A DNA stretch of 40,382 nt from Gammaproteobacteria bacterium. Lineage in GTDB: Bacteria > Pseudomonadota > Gammaproteobacteria > Legionellales > Legionellaceae. Positions 8,798 through 16,947 of the stretch are shown piece by piece (position 1 is the first letter of the stretch; each line of letters starts with the position of its first letter). The stretch lies in contig JAUIBC010000004.1 of NCBI GenBank assembly GCA_030427555.1, positions 1-40,382 of the forward strand. Reading direction: 5' to 3'. The translations under genes and the position numbers were made by a program. The notes beneath the pieces are model-generated. The model did not search any database. It was not told the DNA's origin and saw only the letters and a program-made list of their open reading frames with translations.

Positions 8798-11461
8798 TTA
8801 GTGTGTAACCGGATCTAACTTATCAGGATCAATGCCATAACGCTTTATAGCATCGCTCACTAGTGTATTTTGAATTGTGCCATCTAATGCTAAGGCATGC
8901 AAAGCTGCAACCGCGATAAACTTAGCATCTACTTCAAAGAAATGGCGTAATTTCTGCCTAGTATCACTACGACCGTAACCATCAGTACCAAGACTTACAA
9001 ACCTAGATTCAACAAAAGGTCTAATTTGATCTGCATAAATACGCATGTAATCAGTTGCGGCGATAACAGGACCATTACTATTTTGTAGCATTTGAGTTAC
9101 GTACGCTTGCTTTGGTTTTGATTCCGGATGTAACCTATTGTACCTCTCAACGGACAAGCCATCTTTACGTAATTCATTAAAACTAGTCACACTCCATATG
9201 TCCGCAGAAATTTTATAATCTTTTTCTAATAATTCTGCAGCTTTACATACTTCGCGTAAGATAGTACCACTACCAAGCAATTGTACTTTTATTTTTTGCT
9301 TTTCCGTGGCTTTCTTTAATAAGTACATTCCTTTAATGATACCCTCTTCAACTCCTTTAGGCATATCAGGATGTGTGTAATTTTCATTCATCACAGTAAT
9401 GTAATAAAAAACATTTTCTTGTTTTTCGTACATTTGCACTAAACCATGTTGAATAATAACTGCAAGCTCATATGCAAATGTTGGATCATAAGATATGCAA
9501 TTTGGAATTGTTCCAGCCAATATATGGCTATGTCCATCTTGATGCTGTAGTCCCTCACCAGCTAAAGTTGTACGCCCAGCCGTACCGCCAAGTAAAAATC
9601 CACGAGCCTGCATATCGCCTGCCGCCCATGCAAGGTCACCTATACGTTGAAAACCAAACATAGAGTAATAGATATAAAATGGAATCATTACTTGTTTATT
9701 AGAACTATAAGAAGTAGCAGCCGCAATCCATGAACAAAAAGCACCTGCTTCATTTATGCCTTCTTCAAGAATTTGTCCATCTTGCGCTTCACGGTAATAC
9801 ATTACTTGATCCCTATCTACAGGCTCATATAATTGTCCTACCGGCGAGTAAATTCCGATTTGTCTAAATAAACCTTCCATTCCAAAAGTTCTACATTCAT
9901 CAGGAACAATTGGTACAATTAACTTACCAATATTTTTATCACGTAATAATACTGATAAAACCCTAACAAAAGCCATCGTAGTTGAAATTTCTCTATCACC
10001 AAGGTTAGCAGTTACCGCGGAAAAAGCATTCAAATCTGGCACACTTAATTTGGCAACTTCTGTTTTTCTACAAGGTAAATAACCACCAAGTTTTTCTCTT
10101 TGTTTTTTTAGATATTGAATCTCTGGGCTATCATCGCCAGGCTTGTAAAAAGGCAAGCTATCTATATTTTCATCAGAAACAGGAATGCTAAAACGATCCC
10201 TAAATTCTTTTATTTGCTCAGCTGTCATTTTCTTTTGCTGATGGGTAATATTCATTCCCTCACCTGCAGCACCCATACCAAAACCTTTAATAGTCTTAGC
10301 TAAAATAACCGTAGGCTTGCCATTACTATTAATAGCTTTTGCATATGCTGCATAGACTTTCTGCTCATCAAGTCCGCCGCGATTTAAGTGCCAAATTTCA
10401 TCATCTGTTAAATGTTCTACCATTTTTAAAAGTTCAGGATCTTTACCAAAGAATTCCTTACGCACAAACGCGCCATCATTAGCTTTATAACTTTGATATT
10501 CGCCATCGACACATTCATCCATACGCTTTTGCATACGTCCATCTTTATCCATTTCAAATAAAGGATCCCATTTAGAACCCCAAACAACTTTAATTACATT
10601 CCAACCAGCTCCAGCAAATAGAGCTTCAAGCTCTTGAATAATCTTGCTATTACCACGAACAGGACCATCTAAACGTTGTAAATTACAATTAATTACGAAA
10701 ATAAGGTTATCTAGTTTTTCTCTAGATGCGATTGTTAACGCCCCTAAAGATTCAACCTCATCAGTTTCACCATCACCTAAAAACGCCCAAACTTTACGAT
10801 TTTCATCAGCAATTAAACCACGGTTGATTAAATATTTTAAAAATCTTGCTTGGTAAATTGCTTGTAATGGGCCAAGGCCCATAGAAACCGTTGGGAACTG
10901 CCAAAAATCTGGCATAAGCCATGGATGAGGATAAGAAGATAAACCATCAACTTCAACTTCTTGGCGAAACTTATCTAATTGTTCGCTAGATAAGCGACCT
11001 TCTAGGAAAGCACGCGCATATATACCTGGCGATGAATGTCCTTGAATATATAACAAATCACCGCAAGAATCCTCGCCACCAGCACGAAAAAAATGGTTAA
11101 AACCAACTTCATATAAAACTGCTGCAGATGCATAGCTTGCAATATGCCCACCAAGCTCCGCCGCATACTTACCTGCTCTTAAAACCATTGCTACAGCGTT
11201 CCAGCGAATTAAAGCGCTAATTCTTTTTGACAGACCTTCACACGGTGGGATTTTTTTCTCTTCATAAGTCCTAATAGTATTTCTATATGGAGTATTCAGA
11301 GTTTTAGATAAATTAAGGCCATCAACACTCGCTTTATCTAATAAAGACTTTAAAATATATTCAGCTCTTTCTTTACCATCATTAGCTATTACTGACCTCA
11401 AAGAATCTATCCACTCTTGCGTTTCTATAGGGTCAATATCTTTAATAATTTCATGTACCAT
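8798..11461 (-). CDS. aceE: Pyruvate dehydrogenase E1, homodimeric type
   Basis: Thiamine-diphosphate-dependent decarboxylase that oxidises pyruvate and acetylates the E2 lipoyl group. At 887 residues it equals E. coli AceE in length. The TPP/Mg motif GDGETDE begins near residue 230 and ends at NLIFVINCNLQRLDG; the transketolase-like middle domain has REAQDGQILEEGINEAGA and AGRTTLAGEGLQHQDGHS. The ribosome binding site AGGAGA is seven bases before the ATG. It is first in the aceE-aceF-lpd operon. No pdhR-type regulator is beside it, and the 144-base upstream gap (11462-11605) shows no clear promoter or operator beyond AT-rich sequence. Confidence 0.97.
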   Translation of the reverse strand: MVHEIIKDIDPIETQEWIDSLRSVIANDGKERAEYILKSLLDKASVDGLNLSKTLNTPYRNTIRTYEEKKIPPCEGLSKRISALIRWNAVAMVLRAGKYAAELGGHIASYASAAVLYEVGFNHFFRAGGEDSCGDLLYIQGHSSPGIYARAFLEGRLSSEQLDKFRQEVEVDGLSSYPHPWLMPDFWQFPTVSMGLGPLQAIYQARFLKYLINRGLIADENRKVWAFLGDGETDEVESLGALTIASREKLDNLIFVINCNLQRLDGPVRGNSKIIQELEALFAGAGWNVIKVVWGSKWDPLFEMDKDGRMQKRMDECVDGEYQSYKANDGAFVRKEFFGKDPELLKMVEHLTDDEIWHLNRGGLDEQKVYAAYAKAINSNGKPTVILAKTIKGFGMGAAGEGMNITHQQKKMTAEQIKEFRDRFSIPVSDENIDSLPFYKPGDDSPEIQYLKKQREKLGGYLPCRKTEVAKLSVPDLNAFSAVTANLGDREISTTMAFVRVLSVLLRDKNIGKLIVPIVPDECRTFGMEGLFRQIGIYSPVGQLYEPVDRDQVMYYREAQDGQILEEGINEAGAFCSWIAAATSYSSNKQVMIPFYIYYSMFGFQRIGDLAWAAGDMQARGFLLGGTAGRTTLAGEGLQHQDGHSHILAGTIPNCISYDPTFAYELAVIIQHGLVQMYEKQENVFYYITVMNENYTHPDMPKGVEEGIIKGMYLLKKATEKQKIKVQLLGSGTILREVCKAAELLEKDYKISADIWSVTSFNELRKDGLSVERYNRLHPESKPKQAYVTQMLQNSNGPVIAATDYMRIYADQIRPFVESRFVSLGTDGYGRSDTRQKLRHFFEVDAKFIAVAALHALALDGTIQNTLVSDAIKRYGIDPDKLDPVTH

Positions 11462-11605
11462 TTAATTTCTCCTAACAAGCTACTTTATAACCTGTTTAAA
11501 ATCTTACCTTTGCATGATTGAATACATACACGAAAATCTTCCTGACATGAACAAATAACTTTGCGGCATTGTAGTAGATATTTAAAAGATTGCAAACTTT
11601 CATTA

Positions 11606-12775
11606 TCAATCTTTCCGCAATTTATCTGATAAAGACATAGGAGTTGGATACTTTAAAACTACAACATATGAAGAAACAACAAAAGTTAAAATAGTGGTTG
11701 CTTGAATCAAATTAGCCGCAACATCTGAAATAACTTGAGAACCATATGCTATCGCTGCGACTAACAATGAAAACTCACTACCTTGACCAAGTCTTATGCC
11801 TACTTCCTTAGAAACTGATTTTTTTTCACCTGATTTATTTAATAATAAATAAAAACATAATGGTTTTATAACTAAAATAAGAGTTGCTAAAATTACTGCT
11901 GGTATAACTACTTGCGCTAAATAACCAAAATTAAAGGTTGCTCCTACAGAAAAAAAGAACATAACTAAAAAGAAATCGCGCAATGGCTTTAAACTTTCAG
12001 CAATAAACAATGAAATTGGGCTGGCAGCAAGAGCAACTCCAGCAACAAAAGCACCAATATCTTGCGATAAACCTAATTTATTTGCTAAAACTGACAAACC
12101 TAAACACCAAGCAATTGATAACAAAAATACATATTCCTGAGTTCTATCAAATTTAGCGATAAGTTTTACCAATACATATTTTTCAAAAGCATATGCAAAC
12201 AACATTAATGCTGGTAGCGCTACGCATACCATAACTAAATCATGCCAGCTAAAGCTGCCATCTTGACCACCATTAATCAAAATCAATACAACTATAGCAA
12301 TCAAATCTTGCATTAATAACACACTAATCATAACCTCACCAGTATGTTGATGATGCAAAATAGTAGTTGGCAACAACTTTAAACCAATAATAGTACTTGA
12401 AAACATCATGGCAGCGCCCAGAACTAAGGACTCAGTTACATTTAATCCAAACCAACGACCAATCAAATAAGCAAGAAATGCAAAAAATACAGAACTAGCT
12501 GTCGCAACCCAAGTAACTTTGCGCAACATATGAATTAAATTCTGTGGTTGCAAATGCAAACCTAGTAAGAACAACAAAAATATAATACCAACGTCACCAA
12601 CAGAAGTAATGGCATCTAAGTCAGATATCCATCTCAAACCCCATGGCCCTAAAACTGCGCCTAGTAGTATATAAGCCACCAATAATGATTGCTTAGTATA
12701 AAGAACAACGGTAGAAAAAACTGCAGCACCAGCAAAAATCAAAAAAATTGTATAAAATACATTTGCATCATGCAT
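11606..12775 (-). CDS. Kef-type (CPA2) cation:proton antiporter, membrane domain only
   Basis: Integral inner-membrane exchanger of the monovalent cation:proton antiporter-2 family. About twelve hydrophobic segments fill the 389 residues, including the family's core stretches GIIFLLFLLGLHLQP, AAMMFSSTIIGLKLLP, DIGAFVAGVALAASP and FFLVMFFFSVG. The C-terminal TrkA-N nucleotide-binding domain of KefB/KefC is missing, so gating by NAD or glutathione adducts is not expected. Substrate (K+ or Na+) cannot be told from sequence. It sits next to Hsp20, and the nearby proton-pumping ATPase at 19188 could supply or use the same gradient. The ribosome binding site is GAGG eight bases before the ATG. Confidence 0.8.
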   Translation of the reverse strand: MHDANVFYTIFLIFAGAAVFSTVVLYTKQSLLVAYILLGAVLGPWGLRWISDLDAITSVGDVGIIFLLFLLGLHLQPQNLIHMLRKVTWVATASSVFFAFLAYLIGRWFGLNVTESLVLGAAMMFSSTIIGLKLLPTTILHHQHTGEVMISVLLMQDLIAIVVLILINGGQDGSFSWHDLVMVCVALPALMLFAYAFEKYVLVKLIAKFDRTQEYVFLLSIAWCLGLSVLANKLGLSQDIGAFVAGVALAASPISLFIAESLKPLRDFFLVMFFFSVGATFNFGYLAQVVIPAVILATLILVIKPLCFYLLLNKSGEKKSVSKEVGIRLGQGSEFSLLVAAIAYGSQVISDVAANLIQATTILTFVVSSYVVVLKYPTPMSLSDKLRKD

Positions 12776-12993
12776 ATATAAACCTCTAATCTACCGCTTT
12801 TTAGGGGATGTTAACAATTGATCCTAGGCCTAAAACTTAAAAAAGATATTGCCTTACGTAAATTCCGTAATTCATAATACAAGAATTTCAATAAGAACCC
12901 AAAAACACTATTAAGGATACCACAATTTCGTAAATTTTCCGCTTTTAATTTAGAATATATTCGAAATTACAGAACAAAATATCATCAAATAAT

Positions 12994-13021
12994 AAAAAAC
13001 CCCGAAAAATCGGGGTTTTTT
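12994..13021 (-). terminator. Intrinsic terminator of hsp20
   Basis: A 12-bp perfect stem (AAAAAACCCCGA / TCGGGGTTTTTT) with a 4-base AAAA loop lies 29 bases past the hsp20 stop. On the leftward strand it ends in six T. The symmetric A and T runs let it work in both directions. The remaining gap 12776-12993 before the antiporter gene shows no gene. Confidence 0.9.
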
Positions 13022-13050
13022 ATCCATAAACCGATAAAATAATAAGCTTA

Positions 13051-13548
13051 TTATTTCTTAGAATGTAAAACCTTAACATCCTTACGACAACTCTTCTTTC
13101 CATGGATCTTTGGAATCGTTACACATAGTATACCATTATCAAAAGTTGCGCTAACATGTTCCCAATCAGCAGATTTTGGCAAAGTAATACTTCTTTCATA
13201 ACATCCATATCTAATTTCTCTATCAATGTAATGTCTAGTCTCAGTTTTTGATTGTATCTTTTCGCCACTTATAGTTAGATTATTATCATCTATACTCACT
13301 TTTATATTTTTCTCATCTATACCTGGCATTTCTACTTCTATACGAAAACACTGCTTTGTTTCAACAATATCCATTGATGGAGATATACTCAAATTCTCCA
13401 AATGCTCCAAACCAAAATTTGCAGGTTCAAAAAGATCATAGAAATGACTCATAGTCTTGTTTAGATCTTGTTGCAATGTAAGCAGTGGGTTAATCTCTTG
13501 ATTTAAATGATTGTCTTTAGTTTTAACGGCACGATTTGAATGTTTCAT
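13051..13548 (-). CDS. Small heat-shock protein, Hsp20/alpha-crystallin family
   Basis: ATP-independent holdase that binds unfolding proteins in the cytosol. The alpha-crystallin domain spans about residues 56-155 (SPSMDIVETKQCFRIEVEMPG, then ISGEK, RYGCYERSITLP and the signature FDNGILCVTIPK). The N-terminal arm is short and the lysine-rich tail lacks a clear I-x-I anchor, with VKVL as the nearest match. The ribosome binding site is GAGG. A good sigma-70 promoter lies upstream at 13594-13621, and the gene has its own terminator, so it is transcribed separately from the nucleotide operon to its right. The 152-base gap to that operon holds only this promoter. Confidence 0.93.
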   Translation of the reverse strand: MKHSNRAVKTKDNHLNQEINPLLTLQQDLNKTMSHFYDLFEPANFGLEHLENLSISPSMDIVETKQCFRIEVEMPGIDEKNIKVSIDDNNLTISGEKIQSKTETRHYIDREIRYGCYERSITLPKSADWEHVSATFDNGILCVTIPKIHGKKSCRKDVKVLHSKK

Positions 13549-13593
13549 AACAGCCTCGCTTAAATTCTAATAAAAATTATACCTATATATTAA

Positions 13594-13621
13594 AATTTAG
13601 ACTATTACACCATATTGTCAA
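13594..13621 (-). promoter_or_regulatory. Sigma-70 promoter of hsp20
   Basis: Read leftward, a perfect TTGACA (13616-13621) is followed after 16 bases by TAAATT (13594-13599). A TATAAT further downstream lacks a partner -35 box. No sigma-32 consensus was found despite the heat-shock product. Confidence 0.55.
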
Positions 13622-13700
13622 AATAATAAACAACAAAAGCACGCGATGATACTTAGAAAATTACGTTACGAATCAAGCGATTAAGCAAAAATAGCTAAGG

Positions 13701-14522
13701 TCAAATATTATGCAAAGTATGACATTGTTCAATTATAACTTTCAATCTTGGTTTGGGAATATTTAACTTCTTAAGAAGTGATATATCATCGCTAATAGTC
13801 TTACATAATATAATATTATTCTCTAATAATTTTGCTATTTCTGATTTTGTAAAATTAGTTATACAAGTTATTGGATACAAACCAGAAAATTCAATTTGTT
13901 CTTTTAAACTACCTTTTTCCGGATAATCCCAAGATATCAAATGCATTCCTACGCAGCGCCCATATTGCATAGCATCTTTGGTAAATCTAGTATTAGTTAC
14001 AAGCCATCCGTCAACTCTTTCTCCTGGTGCTTTATGATAAGCCTGTACAATATCATCAAATCTGGCCTTAAAATATAACGGAATTTTGACATCGCTTTTT
14101 AAACCTAAACGATTGTGATACTTACATTCAACAAAAATTCGTTGATTACTCCTTTTTGCCACAACATCAACCTCATGATTAACACAATGACCTTTAATAA
14201 TCTGGTCATTTAATACCTGAAATCCTTGATGACGTAAAATTTCAGCTACAAATCTCTCAAAAGAAAATCCAGATTGTCCTAATAACATAATTGCACGTTT
14301 CAAATGATATTTGGCTGCTATAGTTTTTGATTTTTTACGCAAAATACGAAAAGCAATACGATATATTTCACGTGTGGACATCCCATTTACTAACATATGT
14401 GATACTTCGTGCACAATATCTTCAATGAGAGACTTATCTGCTCCAACCCTCTTTAATGACCTATATATTCTGTTAGGTTCAAACAATACTCGCTCTCCTG
14501 AAGCTTTAATAATCATAGTCAT
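13701..14522 (-). CDS. ATP-cone / Mrr-type nuclease fusion protein
   Basis: A 273-residue protein joining an N-terminal ATP-cone domain (about 3-85: IIKASGERVLFEPNRIYRSL...MSTREIYRIAFRILR) to a restriction-endonuclease-like domain (about 86-185). The nuclease active site is visible as Asp119 (NHEVDVVA) and Glu132-x-Lys134 (FVECKYHN), the D-(12)-E-x-K arrangement of Mrr_cat/PD-(D/E)xK enzymes. A C-terminal segment of about 85 residues is unassigned. ATP-cones sense ATP/dATP in ribonucleotide reductase and NrdR, so nuclease activity may be nucleotide-gated; that is inference. The start chosen (14522) overlaps the preceding gene's stop as ATGA; an earlier in-frame ATG at 14570 is less likely. 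Last gene of the four-gene operon. Confidence 0.85.
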   Translation of the reverse strand: MTMIIKASGERVLFEPNRIYRSLKRVGADKSLIEDIVHEVSHMLVNGMSTREIYRIAFRILRKKSKTIAAKYHLKRAIMLLGQSGFSFERFVAEILRHQGFQVLNDQIIKGHCVNHEVDVVAKRSNQRIFVECKYHNRLGLKSDVKIPLYFKARFDDIVQAYHKAPGERVDGWLVTNTRFTKDAMQYGRCVGMHLISWDYPEKGSLKEQIEFSGLYPITCITNFTKSEIAKLLENNIILCKTISDDISLLKKLNIPKPRLKVIIEQCHTLHNI

Positions 14523-15439
14523 AATATACTTTTCCAATCGCCAGCATGAGAGCTTGATGTTGTCAAGCAATCTATAATGTCATAACCTATATCTATTCCA
14601 TTAGATATATGCGGTATCGTATTACAAGTTATAATTTTTTTAACGCCAGAAGAAATTAATTTTTGATAAGCACCTTTCGCAAAAACAGCATGCACGCCAA
14701 TGCAAATTGGCGGTTTCATTTTCAGTAATTTTAAATGCCCTGCTGTTTCAATCATGGTCATTCCGGTAGAAATAATATCATCCACCAAAACTGGTACAGA
14801 ATCACGGTGATTTTCAATGTTAGGTATAGATACTTCAATCTTACTATCACCTTTTCTAGTTTTTTCTAAAATCAGAAAAGGGGCATTCGCTTTATTGGCT
14901 ATTTCTTTAACCCATTGAATGCTTTCAGCATCTGGACCTATAAGAATTGGGTTTTTGACGTTATCATAAATCCATCTGGCAATGATATTAGTCGCATGTA
15001 ATACTCTTGTTGGAATTTTATAAATATCCTTTAAAGTATGCCACCTATGTAAATGAGGATCTATAGTTATCAACGCATCAAAATAATCGGAAATAAGGTT
15101 CGCAAAATATGTTGAAGTTACTCCTTGACCTGGTTCAAATATTTTATCTTGACGCATATAAGTAAGATAAGGTGCAATAAGTACTACACTAGAAGCCCCT
15201 AAAGATCTTACGGTTTCTACGGCAAATAACAATGGTAATAACTTTGCATTTGGATGATGTAAGTTAACAATAAAAACAACCTTGCGATCAGCAACGTTAG
15301 AATCTACTGTAATAAGAGTTTCTTCATCTGGAAATTGATGCTGTGTTAACTTACCTAATTCATAATTACATTCATTTTGAATAAACATAGCTAACTTATG
15401 TGTATCAAATAATGAAAAAATAATAGGGATTTGTTTCAC
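14519..15439 (-). CDS. Ribose-phosphate pyrophosphokinase family protein (archaeal-like)
   Basis: Predicted PRPP synthetase: ribose 5-phosphate + ATP to PRPP + AMP. Family motifs are in order: RQD at 96-98, DPHLH at 127-131, the catalytic Lys193-x-Arg195 in EKTRKG, and the PRPP loop VDDIISTGMT at 219-228. The loop has Ser-Thr-Gly-Met where bacterial Prs usually has Asp-Thr-Gly/Ala-Gly; ISTG is the archaeal style. At 306 residues it is near normal length. Both ends overlap neighbours by four bases (ATGA), indicating translational coupling. It may be a paralogue dedicated to this operon rather than the housekeeping prs, which is not in the window. Confidence 0.85.
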   Translation of the reverse strand: MKQIPIIFSLFDTHKLAMFIQNECNYELGKLTQHQFPDEETLITVDSNVADRKVVFIVNLHHPNAKLLPLLFAVETVRSLGASSVVLIAPYLTYMRQDKIFEPGQGVTSTYFANLISDYFDALITIDPHLHRWHTLKDIYKIPTRVLHATNIIARWIYDNVKNPILIGPDAESIQWVKEIANKANAPFLILEKTRKGDSKIEVSIPNIENHRDSVPVLVDDIISTGMTMIETAGHLKLLKMKPPICIGVHAVFAKGAYQKLISSGVKKIITCNTIPHISNGIDIGYDIIDCLTTSSSHAGDWKSIL

Positions 15440-16947
15440 ATACTCTCCTCAATTTGGAAAATTTCATGTCCTTGCTTAAGAAAATCAAGAGCATAATTAA
15501 GCTCTCCTCGAGTTTCTGCATAAATTTTAAAAAGAGGTTGTGATTTACATACAATTGAATTCAATGGAGTTAAAAGTTCAACTCCTGCCGCCTTTGATTT
15601 AGGCGCACCGGCTAACTTTGCAACTCGCGCAATATAACGATTATCAATATTTACAATAGTTCCTGAGCATTTGGATTCTATTGTATGAGTTAGATGTGCC
15701 TTAGTTATATCTCGCATTCCTCCTTGGGCAATACAAATGGCTTGAAATTTTTCAAAAGCTTTACCGCTGTCTAAAATATCTGTCGCAATTTTTACCCCTT
15801 GTCCTGACGAAACATTTGGCGAAAACTCTATTATTTCTCCCGCAATATTTAATGCATGCTCTCTTAAATCTTGCGGCGCATCCTCAGCACATCTAAATAC
15901 ACTTAGAATATCCAATGCTTCAAGAACTGGACCTATACCACGACCAATAGGTTGCGAACCATCAGATAATACTATTTTTATTTCTATACCAAATTCTTTA
16001 GCAACTAACTTTAAAAATTTTGCCAAATATTCTGCACGCGCAATTGATCTAATTTTTGCAGTTGTTCCAATTGGCATATCTATAACAAGATGAGTAGAAC
16101 CTGCCGCAATTTTTTTTGATAAAATGGATGCAACCATTTGCTCTTCGCTATCAATATTTGCTGTCCTTTCAATACGAATCAGCAAATCATCGGCTGGACT
16201 TAATGCCATAGATCCACCCCAAACGATACATCCATTTTCTTGCTCAACAACTTTTCTCATTGTTGGAATATCTAAATTAACAGATGTAAAAACCTCCATA
16301 GTATCTGCTGTTCCTGCAGGAGAAGTAATAGATCTTGAAGATGTTTTGGGAATCATAAGACCAAATGCTGCAACAATAGCAACTACTATTGGAGTGGTTC
16401 TGTTTCCAGGTAATCCACCTACACAATGCTTATCCACAACAAAAGGCGAATTCCACTTTAATTTTTTTCCTGAATCAACCATAGCTCGTGTCAAATCAAG
16501 AACTTCTTTTTTAGATATCTTATCCCCAACACTTGCAGCAATATACATTGCAATATTAATATCTGAAAGTTGTCCTGACACAATATCATCAATAATATGT
16601 TTTATCTCTTCGGTTTTTAACTCATGCCCATATACTTTAGAACGAATATAACTAATTGAATCAAGAGGCATTGGATGACTAACCGATATTTGACTACCTT
16701 CTTTTGCAGATAACAAGTTCCAAGCATACTTAGATAAACTAGCTTCATTATGCCTTAATAAATTAGTTTCTACCGTATTCAATGTCGCAATAATAGAATG
16801 ACCATTCAGTGTTACTCGAACTCTTGTACGCGCATCAAAACCTTCTGATTTACAAATATGACAATCTGAACGCATATAAATAATAGGTTCTTTATATGTA
16901 TTAATTCCTAAGTATTTAAGAGTTAACTTAGATTTTTTATCTTTCAC
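15436..16947 (-). CDS. AMP phosphorylase / putative thymidine phosphorylase family
   Basis: Nucleoside/nucleotide phosphorylase of the DeoA superfamily. The motifs DKHCVGGLPGNRTT (172-185) and SSRSITSPAGTADTME (203-218) match the archaeal AMP-phosphorylase type rather than classical E. coli DeoA (SGRGLGHTGGT). An extra N-terminal domain of about 85 residues and a total of 503 residues also fit AMP phosphorylase. That enzyme converts NMP + phosphate to base + ribose 1,5-bisphosphate. Neither ribose-1,5-bisphosphate isomerase nor RuBisCO, its partners in the archaeal AMP pathway, is nearby; a PRPP-synthetase-like gene is instead. Substrate preference (AMP or thymidine) cannot be settled from sequence. 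Overlaps both neighbours by four bases. Confidence 0.85.
   Translation of the reverse strand: MKDKKSKLTLKYLGINTYKEPIIYMRSDCHICKSEGFDARTRVRVTLNGHSIIATLNTVETNLLRHNEASLSKYAWNLLSAKEGSQISVSHPMPLDSISYIRSKVYGHELKTEEIKHIIDDIVSGQLSDINIAMYIAASVGDKISKKEVLDLTRAMVDSGKKLKWNSPFVVDKHCVGGLPGNRTTPIVVAIVAAFGLMIPKTSSRSITSPAGTADTMEVFTSVNLDIPTMRKVVEQENGCIVWGGSMALSPADDLLIRIERTANIDSEEQMVASILSKKIAAGSTHLVIDMPIGTTAKIRSIARAEYLAKFLKLVAKEFGIEIKIVLSDGSQPIGRGIGPVLEALDILSVFRCAEDAPQDLREHALNIAGEIIEFSPNVSSGQGVKIATDILDSGKAFEKFQAICIAQGGMRDITKAHLTHTIESKCSGTIVNIDNRYIARVAKLAGAPKSKAAGVELLTPLNSIVCKSQPLFKIYAETRGELNYALDFLKQGHEIFQIEESM

Noticed and set aside
13701-14522. A restriction-modification system
   Set aside because: The nuclease has no methyltransferase or specificity partner nearby and belongs to a translationally coupled metabolic operon.
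14311-14577. An 88-codon rightward open frame opposite the nuclease gene
   Set aside because: Antisense shadow of the ATP-cone coding region and no supporting signal.
16124-16651. A 175-codon rightward open frame opposite the phosphorylase gene
   Set aside because: It lies wholly antisense to a gene with clear family motifs, has no ribosome binding site of note, and its sequence looks like a complement artefact.
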